A stretch of DNA of 64,000 nt. Origin: Bacteroidota bacterium. GTDB taxonomy: Bacteria > Bacteroidota > Bacteroidia > Palsa-948. Where the stretch lies: NCBI GenBank assembly GCA_016195025.1, contig JACQAL010000052.1, forward strand, positions 1-64,000, in the 5' to 3' direction. This document shows positions 1 through 7,928 of the stretch, in pieces; positions within the stretch are counted from its first letter, which is position 1, and each line of letters opens with the position of its first letter. Under the pieces are notes generated by a model. That model ran no database searches, was not told the DNA's origin, and saw only the letters and a list, made by a program, of their open reading frames with translations. The position numbers were made by a program, and so were the translations under genes.

Positions 1-537
1 AACGCTGCTGGTATTATTATTCGCAACAACTGTGCTGTTCATATTACCATTTAATGCGCTTAACGACTGGCTGTTATTTACTACTGCCGTTCCCTGTATT
101 ACCGAATTGTAGAAAACTATCTGCGCTCCGTTTTGTGCTTTCAGTCCTTTGCCCACAGTTGTCTTCACCCCATTATGCGATTTGATAATTATTTTTGCTG
201 CATTTACCGTAATATTTCCGCCAACGTTGGTGCCGCTTAACGTAACTGTGCCTGCTGTTACTTTAAGGTCTCCGGCAATAGGATGAGCCGCGTCATATAG
301 AGTTCCTTCATCATCCGGTTCGAGAGGATCGGTGCTTCTTATGTCATCTATGTTGGCAAAATCGTATCCGCCCGAAGTGTCAACGGTCATGTTCACTTTA
401 TATCCCGCGGCTAGAGTAAGGCCTTTGGGATTTTTAAAATCAATGGTTGGTGTTCCCGGAATTTCATCTCTTCGCACTGTTCCCGGGTTGCCATTCGCTG
501 TTGTATTGGTGGAAATAATTGTTCCTTTTTCTGCCAT
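1..537 (-). CDS. Hypothetical protein, 3' end outside the window
   Basis: A minus-strand frame opens with ATG at 537 (MAEKGTIISTNTT...) and stays open for 179 codons to the window edge, so the C-terminus is missing. There is no signal peptide. The visible part is rich in Gly, Thr, Val and Asn with alternating hydrophobic residues (for example GGNITVNAAKIIIKS), which suggests a beta-rich, possibly beta-helical fold; this is inference. It lies 41 bp downstream of the tail-fibre-like gene on the same strand and may share its transcript. I do not recognise a family. The overlapping plus-strand ORF at 332-547 is its antisense shadow. Confidence 0.7.
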   Translation of the reverse strand, partial: MAEKGTIISTNTTANGNPGTVRRDEIPGTPTIDFKNPKGLTLAAGYKVNMTVDTSGGYDFANIDDIRSTDPLEPDDEGTLYDAAHPIAGDLKVTAGTVTLSGTNVGGNITVNAAKIIIKSHNGVKTTVGKGLKAQNGAQIVFYNSVIQGTAVVNNSQSLSALNGNMNSTVVANNNTSSV

Positions 538-578
538 GATGTTTTAGGTTTTAAGTGGTTATTAATAATTGATACGAT

Positions 579-2675
579 TTATTTTTCCGACTTCGCATCA
601 ATGCCCAAATGTAGTTTTATTTTTTCAATGTCGGTTTTGAATAAATTATTTTCCGCCTTCAGTTTTTCAATTTCCATTTTTTGAGAATCAAGTATTTTCT
701 GCTGTGAATTTTGTGAAGACCAGTATGATTGCTGAATCAATGCCATTACATGCGGTTCTTTCAAACAATCTTTTTCTCCTTTGGCATCGGTATGTGTTGG
801 GTAATGTTCTTCTCCGTCCACATAGGGATAATGCGTCATTGCATAGCCAATAATTTTTCCATCGGTGATTGCTTTTACGGCAACGCCCGGATGTTTTTCT
901 GAAAGCGTAAGCGGGTCACCTGGAGAAATGTTTCCGTTCTCATCCGAAACCTTTACAAGCAACTGACCAAGCAGGGCAATATTTACAGATTTTTTATCGT
1001 ACATGCGCTGTCCTTCCTGGTCATCATTATTTCTTGTGCCGTATTTTGAAACTACACCGAGCAGCATTTGCTCTTTTGAATTTGCCCGTTGCACCCCATT
1101 ATCATTAACCGAACTTAAGGAAACAATTTCTCCTATCGCAAGAGTAGTATCAGATGTTTTGAAAAATTCAGAATAATCTCCAACTCCGCTGTTATTTACA
1201 AAATAATTTGTATTATTTGTTCTGTACCAAATCCGGTTGCTTCCATTAACAGAAGTGGCAATGCTTCCATTCGCGGTTCTTACGGGAACTGCTCCATTCC
1301 CATCGGTTATTTTTGTTTCACCATTCTGAACCCATAAGCCATAGTTTCCAACTGTGCTGTTTAAAGCATCGCCATACAAACCATAATTAAGTCCCGGAGT
1401 TGTCGCATACGATTTGCCATACACGCCAGTTTTTGATCCGGTTGATGAACCCGTGCTACCTGTGGCTTCACCCAAAACACCAAAAGCATTAATAGTAGAA
1501 ATGCCTACATCGCCAAGAGCATAAACTCCCCTGAAGCCGCCTTCAAAATAACCGCCAATACCATAGCCGGCAGCATTCATGGAGTGCCCCCAAACTCCGT
1601 AGCCACTCAATGCAGTTGCATCCGTATTTTCACCATAAATTGCCCTGCTGCCTGCAACAGTTGTAGTAGAATGCAATTTATATAAAGGCGCAGTTGTTCC
1701 GATGCCTACATTGCCTGCATTTGTAATTCTCATTCTCTCGGTTAAAGTTGCAGAGGCATCGGGCGTGGTATAAAAAAGCATATCGGTGGGTAAATCGCCT
1801 GCACCACCCGAAGCAGCGCCTCTTATTGTTTGAATACGGGCTTGCCCTGTTGTTAAATCACTTGCACCAAAATCTAAATTAGCAAGTATATCATTGATGT
1901 TTGGGCTTTGTGTGGATTGCCGCAAAGCGATACTAGCCGGAATGCCTGCACCTGCAGTTGTATTTTGCACATCAAGGTCAGCAGTTCCGGTTGGAGGATT
2001 TAGAGCAGTAATCGCAACTTTTCCTTTTTCAAAATATCCAGCCCAGTTGCCTCCTGTTCCATACACTGCAAAATTATTTAGACCTGAGGTATGATAACCA
2101 AGATAGCCGGTTGCGGCAGTTCCTCCGGTTAAATCACCGCCAACTTCATAATAGGTAGTTCCAGCGTTGGAAGAATTTGTTGCAAAAATTCCTTTGTAGC
2201 TTGCGCTCGTTGAACTGATGTTGATTCCAAAATTGCCGCCTCCTCCTCCAACCAAACTCATTTTAATTCCGTTCTCTATTGTTCCATTAGTAAGAAAAGT
2301 TGTCAAATAATTTGCTGTGGGAGCAACAGTTCCAATCCCCACAATTCCGCTGCTTGCAGGAACAATCAAAGCATAATTGTTTGTTCCGCCTGTTGCAGAA
2401 AAATAACCTGCAATGTTTGTGGTGGAAGCGCCCGTAACTTCCGACCATATTCCATAGCCGGTTCCTGTAATTATTCCGCTGTTACTAATATGCAGACCTT
2501 TTGAACTGGCAGTTGTGCTGATTTGAAGAATCTCCAGCATGCTCAAAGTAGAATTGGCAGCGCCTGTGGTATTAATGCTGATGTTCTGCCCAATAGATTC
2601 TTCGACTCCGCTCAGAATGACAAAGCAGAAAAAAGAAATTATTAAAAAAAAATTTGAGCAACAATTTTTCATCAA
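579..2675 (-). CDS. Secreted tail-fibre-like beta-repeat protein
   Basis: 698 aa with an N-terminal signal peptide (about residues 1-30). The long middle part is made of Gly/Thr/Ser-rich repeats of the 'GNVGIGTTAP' kind, known from Bacteroidota surface proteins and phage tail fibres. Near residues 540-640 the stretch DYSEFF...GVVSKYG resembles the G2/IMC domain found at the end of phage fibres; that is a resemblance only. The last 50 residues form a probable coiled coil (QKMEIEKLKAENN). No T9SS sorting domain is visible, so the export route after Sec is unclear. A strong Bacteroidota promoter lies upstream (2698-2728). Part of the signal peptide (ILSGVEES) is encoded by a dispersed repeat at 2600-2625. 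A surface or structural role is inferred. Confidence 0.75.
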   Translation of the reverse strand: MMKNCCSNFFLIISFFCFVILSGVEESIGQNISINTTGAANSTLSMLEILQISTTASSKGLHISNSGIITGTGYGIWSEVTGASTTNIAGYFSATGGTNNYALIVPASSGIVGIGTVAPTANYLTTFLTNGTIENGIKMSLVGGGGGNFGINISSTSASYKGIFATNSSNAGTTYYEVGGDLTGGTAATGYLGYHTSGLNNFAVYGTGGNWAGYFEKGKVAITALNPPTGTADLDVQNTTAGAGIPASIALRQSTQSPNINDILANLDFGASDLTTGQARIQTIRGAASGGAGDLPTDMLFYTTPDASATLTERMRITNAGNVGIGTTAPLYKLHSTTTVAGSRAIYGENTDATALSGYGVWGHSMNAAGYGIGGYFEGGFRGVYALGDVGISTINAFGVLGEATGSTGSSTGSKTGVYGKSYATTPGLNYGLYGDALNSTVGNYGLWVQNGETKITDGNGAVPVRTANGSIATSVNGSNRIWYRTNNTNYFVNNSGVGDYSEFFKTSDTTLAIGEIVSLSSVNDNGVQRANSKEQMLLGVVSKYGTRNNDDQEGQRMYDKKSVNIALLGQLLVKVSDENGNISPGDPLTLSEKHPGVAVKAITDGKIIGYAMTHYPYVDGEEHYPTHTDAKGEKDCLKEPHVMALIQQSYWSSQNSQQKILDSQKMEIEKLKAENNLFKTDIEKIKLHLGIDAKSEK
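2600..2625 (-). repeat. Dispersed repeat of the 'CTGAGCGAAGTCGAAGG' family in a signal peptide
   Basis: On the coding strand this stretch reads close to TTGTCATTCTGAGCGGAG followed by TCGAAG. It is the same word family as 12977-13004 and, more diverged, 62085-62108. It encodes ILSGVEES at the end of the signal peptide and keeps the frame open. Confidence 0.6.
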
Positions 2676-2697
2676 AGAGGGGCTTAGACTAACACGT

Positions 2698-2728
2698 CAA
2701 ATGTAAAAAATAATTCTGATTAAGCAAA
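2698..2728 (-). promoter_or_regulatory. Predicted Bacteroidota promoter
   Basis: On the minus strand TTTG (2728-2725) is followed after exactly 19 bases by TACATTTG (2705-2698), an exact match to the known TTTG-N19-TAnnTTTG pattern. It reads into the gene starting at 2675. Confidence 0.7.
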
Positions 2729-2775
2729 TGAGTTGCAATGCATTTTAGACGAACGAAGAAAAAGAAAAGACCAGT

Positions 2776-4098
2776 TCAGTACTTCAATTGAAATTCACTC
2801 AGGTCAGGAATATTTTCGCGCTTGCGTTTCTTTTCATACTCATAAATCGTTCTCCCCAGATTTGCCAGAAACGGAAAACCAATTTCGTTGTATTCATATT
2901 TTCCATCATTCAGAATTCCATCGCTGTTCACATAAATGGTGGCGGCAAGCATGAACTCAGTTTTATTTTCAAAGTCCACAATGTAGGCGGCATCCGAAAG
3001 AAATCCATGCGACTGCCCCACAATATTAAAAATGCGGATGTTTTTATTCGTAATGGAGTCCTTTGAATCGCCATAGAGAAAATATTTTTTATAACTGTCC
3101 CAATATTTTTTACTGTCGTATTTCGGAAAATCGCTCTCACGCGGATACATGGAAAGATATTTTCTGAGAAAAGAATAATCATCGCCCGTAAGTTTGAATC
3201 TCTTGTCTTCAGGAACGCTTGCGGGAAAAATTACGGAGAGAAGCATGTCGTGAACTTCCTGCAGGGTCATGCAGTTCAGATAGGTGAAGTCCTTCGGCTG
3301 ATTCACCAATTTATTTTTGCTGTCCAGATATCCTTTCCCTATTTTTATTTCACCGAAAGGAGGAGGATATTTTTTTTCGCACACGAGCATCGGCTGGCGA
3401 TAAATTTCTTTTCCGCTTTTGTCGTAAAAGATAAACGGATTGGTGTGGCGGGCAAGTTCGCCAAGACAATTCACATCAAACGAATGAGTGATGCGCGTGT
3501 TCGCATAACCCATTTCCTGCATCCGCCTGTTCAGAAATTCCATTCCGACAAATGAAAACATGCGGTTGTACGCCTCGTCATCGCTCGTGAGTAGCATGCG
3601 CTTGATAAAGTGCGCCACCGAAGGATAACCGTTTTCAGCAGTAGAATCAAATTCCATTTTTGTCTGGCACTTCCACGCGCTGTCAATTTTCAGGCGGGAA
3701 AATTTGTCAACGCCTTTCTCGCGGAGTGAATTTATTTTTTCAAGAGCAAGCGCAGCAGCCGGAAGTTTGACCATGCTTGCAGGATAAAAATAAGTTGCAG
3801 GGTCGAGATGAAAATTATATTGTGTGAAATGAGGAATATTTTTTTTATCCCTGTCAATCTGCGTATAAATAATCTGAACTTTATACTCTCCTGAGTTCTG
3901 AAAAACACTCTGGAATTTTTCCGGTTCGGCTTTCAGCAATTCTTCTATGAAATTTGAATCGGATATTTTTCTTGGAATATCTTTCTGCGATGAATCCTGA
4001 AATCTGCCATTAAGCAAAAGAAAAAACAAACAAGCGATGAAAAGAACACTTCGTAGTTCGTAGGTTCGTATTTTTTTCGTACTTCGATGGAGTTTCAT
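2776..4098 (-). CDS. Serine hydrolase of the class A beta-lactamase fold
   Basis: 440 aa with an N-terminal hydrophobic segment (residues 17-30). It carries the serine acylation motif SxxK as S108-M-V-K111 in the context YPASMVKLP, and an SDN-like SDD motif near residue 172 (TSDDEAYNRM). I see no clear KTG triad; QSHGF near the C-terminus may fill that place. This fits the Bacteroidota 'serine hydrolase/beta-lactamase2' group, probably a periplasmic or lipid-anchored peptidase/esterase rather than a true beta-lactamase. It overlaps the upstream lipoprotein gene by 4 bp (ATGA), so translation is probably coupled. Its first 17 codons (RSTKKIRTYELRS) are encoded by a dispersed repeat at 4049-4090, so the N-terminus may have been acquired recently. 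Confidence 0.8.
   Translation of the reverse strand: MKLHRSTKKIRTYELRSVLFIACLFFLLLNGRFQDSSQKDIPRKISDSNFIEELLKAEPEKFQSVFQNSGEYKVQIIYTQIDRDKKNIPHFTQYNFHLDPATYFYPASMVKLPAAALALEKINSLREKGVDKFSRLKIDSAWKCQTKMEFDSTAENGYPSVAHFIKRMLLTSDDEAYNRMFSFVGMEFLNRRMQEMGYANTRITHSFDVNCLGELARHTNPFIFYDKSGKEIYRQPMLVCEKKYPPPFGEIKIGKGYLDSKNKLVNQPKDFTYLNCMTLQEVHDMLLSVIFPASVPEDKRFKLTGDDYSFLRKYLSMYPRESDFPKYDSKKYWDSYKKYFLYGDSKDSITNKNIRIFNIVGQSHGFLSDAAYIVDFENKTEFMLAATIYVNSDGILNDGKYEYNEIGFPFLANLGRTIYEYEKKRKRENIPDLSEFQLKY
4049..4090 (-). repeat. Dispersed 'TTCGTAGTTCGTAGG' repeat at the start of a gene
   Basis: Tandem words of the type ACTTCGTAGTTCGTAGG and TTCGTACTTCG cover the first codons of the serine hydrolase. They supply part of its N-terminus (RTYELRS) without a stop. 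The words resemble those in the intergenic repeats at 6691-6797 and 16886-16945. Confidence 0.55.
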
Positions 4099-5309
4099 TT
4101 CTTTTTCTTCTTCGACAGCATAAGGTTCGATTCGTTTTTATGCCATCTGTAGCCGATTCCAAACTCGAGCGACTTCACGTTTGTTTTATCCTGGTATGCT
4201 TTCACCAAATCTTCCTGCTTGTGCGCGCTGAACATGGGAATTGTTCCCGTGTATGTTCCGTAAAATTTATTATTCCAAATTGAATCTGAAAAAAACTTCA
4301 GTGGAATGCCTGAGTCATCCTGCAGCAGTAAATCACTTTGTTTCAAAATCAAACTTCTGATTACTGAAAAATAATTTTTATGCATGAGATAAGAAGCGGA
4401 TTTAAGAAAAGTGGTTACCGTTCCAAGTTCATTCACGAATGAAACAAACTGCGGTGTTTTATTTTTCACTCCTGCATCGGATAAATCAACAGAGAAATAA
4501 AAAAGTATTCTTGGTTTTTCTTCTCCGGTTTTATGAAAAGTGATTTCCACTCCCTGCGTTTTTATAGAATCTGCCTCAGCATCGCTGTAAATTATTTTTC
4601 CGGATGGAGCAAGATAAATCATTTGAATATTCTCTATGAAATTTCCTGTGCGCACGAGAAACAATAACATGACAGGAATAGTTCCATTCACTTCTTTTTG
4701 TTCCAGGTCCTTTTTCATGCTGAGTGTTCTGAAAAAACTGAAATTCAAAATGGAGTTGAGCGAGCGCTCCACTTCATTCAAATATTTTTCCAATGAATCG
4801 CTGGAATTTTTTCTGATTACAGGAATTTTTCCTCTCGGCTCAAGCCCCACAAGAACCATGGTATCTGAATTCGGGAAAAATATTTCCGCATTCAAAAAAT
4901 CCGGTCCGGAAAAAGGATAGAATAATGTGTGCGAAACCGAATCAGGAATCTCCTTCTTCGCCCATGCTGAAATTTTCTGAAGGCGCGTGCTGTCGTATTT
5001 CTGCCAGCGCGCTTCCATATTTTTTGAAAACTTCTGCCACTCTTTATCAACGAGCAAAGATGAATCCAATGTGGAATTTGAATCAGCAGGCATTCCCGCA
5101 ATGAAACGGGCAATGTCATTGTATTTTCTCTCGTAGATTTTTTTCTTCTCCGTTTTTACCAAAGTATCTTTTGCAAAGGAATCTTTTTTTAGTTCTTTCT
5201 TTTGCTCGCAGGTTTTTTCATTTCCGCAATTTGAAAAGATAATTGCTGTTGTAAAAAATAAAATGAAAGGCCAACATGGGCTAAAGCCCATCTTGCTTGG
5301 GAATTTCAT
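4095..5309 (-). CDS. Lipoprotein of unknown function
   Basis: I take the ATG at 5309 (MKFPSKMGFSPCW..., 404 aa). The frame stays open upstream to 5444, but that part overlaps the permease gene and a palindromic repeat; an ATG at 5291 is also possible. A hydrophobic segment ends in the lipobox-like FSNC, so the mature protein is probably a lipoprotein beginning at Cys, followed by a Lys/Glu-rich linker. The remaining 350 residues match no family I know. The gene sits between an APC permease and a serine hydrolase on one strand, 55 bp after the former and overlapping the latter by 4 bp. Both candidate start codons lie inside the repeat at 5278-5367. Confidence 0.7.
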   Translation of the reverse strand: MKFPSKMGFSPCWPFILFFTTAIIFSNCGNEKTCEQKKELKKDSFAKDTLVKTEKKKIYERKYNDIARFIAGMPADSNSTLDSSLLVDKEWQKFSKNMEARWQKYDSTRLQKISAWAKKEIPDSVSHTLFYPFSGPDFLNAEIFFPNSDTMVLVGLEPRGKIPVIRKNSSDSLEKYLNEVERSLNSILNFSFFRTLSMKKDLEQKEVNGTIPVMLLFLVRTGNFIENIQMIYLAPSGKIIYSDAEADSIKTQGVEITFHKTGEEKPRILFYFSVDLSDAGVKNKTPQFVSFVNELGTVTTFLKSASYLMHKNYFSVIRSLILKQSDLLLQDDSGIPLKFFSDSIWNNKFYGTYTGTIPMFSAHKQEDLVKAYQDKTNVKSLEFGIGYRWHKNESNLMLSKKKKK

Positions 5310-5367
5310 TAGCCCCGACCTTAAGGTCGGGGCTAATGAGCGAAGAAGAAACCGGGCTTTAGCCCTA
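5278..5367. repeat. Composite palindromic repeat between permease and lipoprotein genes
   Basis: Two nested inverted repeats are visible. The outer arms GGGCTAAAGCCC (about 5278-5289) and GGGCTTTAGCCC (about 5354-5365) surround a near-perfect palindrome at 5309-5336 (TTAGCCCCGACC and its complement). The unit supplies the permease stop codon at one edge and the lipoprotein start codons near the other, and fills the whole spacer. Confidence 0.8.
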
Positions 5368-6687
5368 GGCATTTTTCTCATCTGAAATTTTTTTATCTGC
5401 AAAATAAACAAGTAAGCCGATTGCCACAGTGGCAAATCCGGCAAGAGATTCTTTCTGCTTAAACATTAAGCCGTAAACAAGCAGCCAAGCACCGAACAAT
5501 AAAAAAATAATTGGCGTTACGGGATAACCCCATGTTTTATAAGGGCGGAGCAAATCAGGTTTTTTAATTCTCAGCACAAATAATCCGAGCACAGAAAAAA
5601 ATGTCATCAGGTTTAATGTAAATCCAATGTAAGTTATCACAGCGTCAAAAGTGGAAGTGAAAATAAAAAAAAGTGTGATGCAGCTCTGCGAGAGAATGGC
5701 GATGAACGGAATTCCGTTTTTATTTTTCATAGAGAAAAACCGAAACATGTGATGGTCTTCACCCATTACCTGCGAAACGCGGGGACCTGCGAGAATCATT
5801 CCGCTTACGGATGAAAGCAGCAGCATGGAAATTACTATCGCAATAATTTTTCCTCCGGTGGCTCCGAAAATTTTTGCAGCAGCGAGCGAGCCGATGTCCA
5901 CCACCGGAAATCCATCCGCGTCTTTCATTTCATCCAGCGGAATGGTATAGAGAAAAACAAAATTCAGCAGCACATAGAGAAAAAGCACGAGCAATGTTCC
6001 GCTGAAGAGCGAGCGCGGAAGATTTTTCTGCGGTGATTCAATTTCTCCGGCAATATAGGTGGAAGCATTCCAACCGGAATACGCGAATGAAACAAAGAAA
6101 AGTGAAACACCGAATGCGGGACTGAAAATATCGTTTGCTGTGTTTCTTGTTGCAGAAAAACTTGCAGTTCCTGTTCTATGCGCCAGCACTCCGAAAAAAA
6201 TAATTCCCAGAATCACCAGTACGTTTGTTGCCGTAAGAAAATTCTGAATTCCTCTTCCGGTTTTTAAATTACTGACATGAATGAGCGTAAGAAAAATTAC
6301 AACTGCCGCTGCAACGTAAACCGGATTCATCTCCGGAAAAACCCGCGACAAATATTTTCCCAGCGCGATTGCCGATGCAGCAACAGGCGCGGCAAATCCA
6401 ACCGTTGCCGAAACCCATCCGGAAAGAAATCCGACTGCCGGATGATAAATCCGCGAGAGAAAATTATATTCACCGCCCGAGCGCGGAAGCGCAGCGCCCA
6501 ATTCTCCATAGCAGAGCGCGCCAGTGAGTGCGGCAATTCCTCCAATCACCCAAAGCAGCAACAACGCAAATCCTGAATGAAGTCCGGCCGCCTGAAATCC
6601 TAAACTGGTGAACACACCGGTTCCAATCATGTTCGCAATGACAATGGAAGTGGCAGTGAAAAAGCCAATATATTTTTTTGAATTCAT
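5365..6687 (-). CDS. APC-family amino acid permease
   Basis: 440 aa with about 12 hydrophobic segments. The first membrane segment carries the unwound substrate-site motif (NMIGTGVFTSLG), followed by the family motif around residues 55-80 (GALCYGELGAALPRSGGEY). This places it in the amino acid-polyamine-organocation superfamily; the substrate cannot be told from sequence. Length and topology are normal. It heads a minus-strand group with the lipoprotein and serine hydrolase genes. The last codons (KNA, then TAG) run into the repeat at 5278-5367, so the original C-terminus may have been changed by it. Confidence 0.9.
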   Translation of the reverse strand: MNSKKYIGFFTATSIVIANMIGTGVFTSLGFQAAGLHSGFALLLLWVIGGIAALTGALCYGELGAALPRSGGEYNFLSRIYHPAVGFLSGWVSATVGFAAPVAASAIALGKYLSRVFPEMNPVYVAAAVVIFLTLIHVSNLKTGRGIQNFLTATNVLVILGIIFFGVLAHRTGTASFSATRNTANDIFSPAFGVSLFFVSFAYSGWNASTYIAGEIESPQKNLPRSLFSGTLLVLFLYVLLNFVFLYTIPLDEMKDADGFPVVDIGSLAAAKIFGATGGKIIAIVISMLLLSSVSGMILAGPRVSQVMGEDHHMFRFFSMKNKNGIPFIAILSQSCITLFFIFTSTFDAVITYIGFTLNLMTFFSVLGLFVLRIKKPDLLRPYKTWGYPVTPIIFLLFGAWLLVYGLMFKQKESLAGFATVAIGLLVYFADKKISDEKNA

Positions 6688-6690
6688 TCG

Positions 6691-6797
6691 GGTACAGATA
6701 ACGAAAGGATACTAATTTACAGAATTACGAATGGACTCAAATATTTTTGTATCCATTTGTAATTTCGCAAATCTGTAAATGATTAGTTATCTGTACC
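6691..6797. repeat. Large imperfect inverted repeat filling an intergenic gap
   Basis: A perfect 12-bp inverted repeat (GGTACAGATAAC at 6691-6702, complement at 6786-6797) closes a longer, imperfect foldback. Its inner arms contain related words (TTTACAGAATTACGAATGGA against TTTACAGATTTGCGAAATTA). It occupies nearly the entire gap between the permease start and the M23 gene stop. Confidence 0.8.
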
Positions 6798-6799
6798 GA

Positions 6800-7771
6800 T
6801 TAGTCGAACGATTGCGATGCGCGTGAAGAAAGTTCAATCATCTGCTGGTATTCTTCCGGAGAAAGGTCGTTGAAGAAATAATGAATGGGATTTACCTTCT
6901 CGCCATTTTTAATTACTTCGTAATGCACGTGCGGACCGGTGGAGCGGCCGGTGCTTCCCACATAGCCAATCAATTCTCCGCGCTTCACTTTTTGCCCGAC
7001 ATGCGCTGCCATGCGGCTCATGTGCCCGTACAAAGTTTTATATCCGAAACCGTGATTGATGATGACATGATTTCCGTATCCCTGCGCATCGGCATTTGCT
7101 TCTTCCACCACACCATCGCCTGTGGAATAAATTTCTGTTCCGGTGTTCGCAGTGAAATCAAGCCCCGGATGAAACTCGGAAGTTTTGTAAATGGGATCGG
7201 TTCTCCAGCCATAACCCGAAGGTTCATGTTTCAAATCTTTATTTGAAATTGGCTGAATGGCGGGAATCGAAGCGAGCATCTGCTCTTTGTTCTTCGCCAT
7301 CTTCACCACTTCGTCAAATGATTTTGACTGGATGTAAAGTTGTTTTGAAAGTTGATCGAGTTTCTTTGTGCTCTCAACAACTAGTTTTGAATTTTCATAA
7401 CCTTCCAATTCTTTGTATCTATCTACACCACCGAATCCTGCTTTGCGGATTTCATCGGCAATGGGATCAGCTTCAAAAATCATCCGGTAAATATTGTCAT
7501 CGCGTTTTTGAATATCGCCTAACACAGTTTGAACTTGCCCGAGTTTTTTGTTGAGGATGTCATATTGATAGGTCATCCACTCAATTTCACGCTTCTGCAT
7601 TTTTTCTTTGGGAGAATCGAAATAGGTGAAGGCGATGAAAACAGTTATGCCCGCAAACACAGTTCCAATGGCGAGATAAGAAAGTACGCGCAGAATAATT
7701 TTTCTCCAGCTGAATCCTACTTTTTCATAGGTCAGCGAGTGCGTATTAAATTTATACTTGATTTTAGACAT
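6800..7771 (-). CDS. Membrane-anchored M23 (LytM) metallopeptidase
   Basis: 323 aa. An N-terminal cytoplasmic stretch is followed by one membrane segment (about residues 27-50), a helical, probably coiled-coil stalk (55-165) and a C-terminal M23 domain. The zinc and catalytic residues are present: HPGLD (first His and Asp) and GPHVHYEV (HxH). It should cleave peptidoglycan peptides in the periplasm, or activate such an enzyme. It is divergent from alaS; this M23-alaS pairing is common in Bacteroidota as far as I recall. A -7 box TACCTTTG lies at 7821-7814. Confidence 0.9.
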   Translation of the reverse strand: MSKIKYKFNTHSLTYEKVGFSWRKIILRVLSYLAIGTVFAGITVFIAFTYFDSPKEKMQKREIEWMTYQYDILNKKLGQVQTVLGDIQKRDDNIYRMIFEADPIADEIRKAGFGGVDRYKELEGYENSKLVVESTKKLDQLSKQLYIQSKSFDEVVKMAKNKEQMLASIPAIQPISNKDLKHEPSGYGWRTDPIYKTSEFHPGLDFTANTGTEIYSTGDGVVEEANADAQGYGNHVIINHGFGYKTLYGHMSRMAAHVGQKVKRGELIGYVGSTGRSTGPHVHYEVIKNGEKVNPIHYFFNDLSPEEYQQMIELSSRASQSFD

Positions 7772-7809
7772 CTTTCTTTATTTACTAATGTACGAATCTG
7801 TAAAAAGTA

Positions 7810-7840
7810 TATGCAAAGGTAGATAAAAAATTTACTTTTG
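7810..7840 (+). promoter_or_regulatory. alaS: Predicted alaS promoter
   Basis: TATG (7810-7813) is followed after 19 bases by TACTTTTG (7833-7840), close to TTTG-N19-TAnnTTTG. Its start site would lie near 7847, giving a leader of about 80 bases. Confidence 0.45.
7814..7821 (-). promoter_or_regulatory. Predicted -7 promoter box for the M23 gene
   Basis: The minus strand reads TACCTTTG, matching TAnnTTTG. The expected -33 region is weak (GTGTGA). It lies between divergent genes and overlaps the region of the predicted alaS promoter. Confidence 0.45.
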
Positions 7841-7886
7841 TCACACCGAGGAGATTATCAATTAACAGGATTGCCAACATATAACA

Positions 7887-7921
7887 ATCGGTGTAATCTT
7901 GGAGTTAATATCGGTGTAATC
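7887..7921 (+). repeat. Direct repeat ATCGGTGTAATC in the alaS leader
   Basis: ATCGGTGTAATC occurs at 7887-7898 and 7910-7921, 23 bp apart, just before the alaS start. A third copy is at 23653-23664 downstream of a secreted-protein gene. It is a dispersed word rather than an alaS-specific site. Confidence 0.55.
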
Positions 7922-7928
7922 AAATAAA

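Noticed and set aside
2776-4098. True class A beta-lactamase
   Set aside because: SxxK and an SDD motif are present, but the KTG motif and overall spacing are not convincing, so a resistance role is not claimed.
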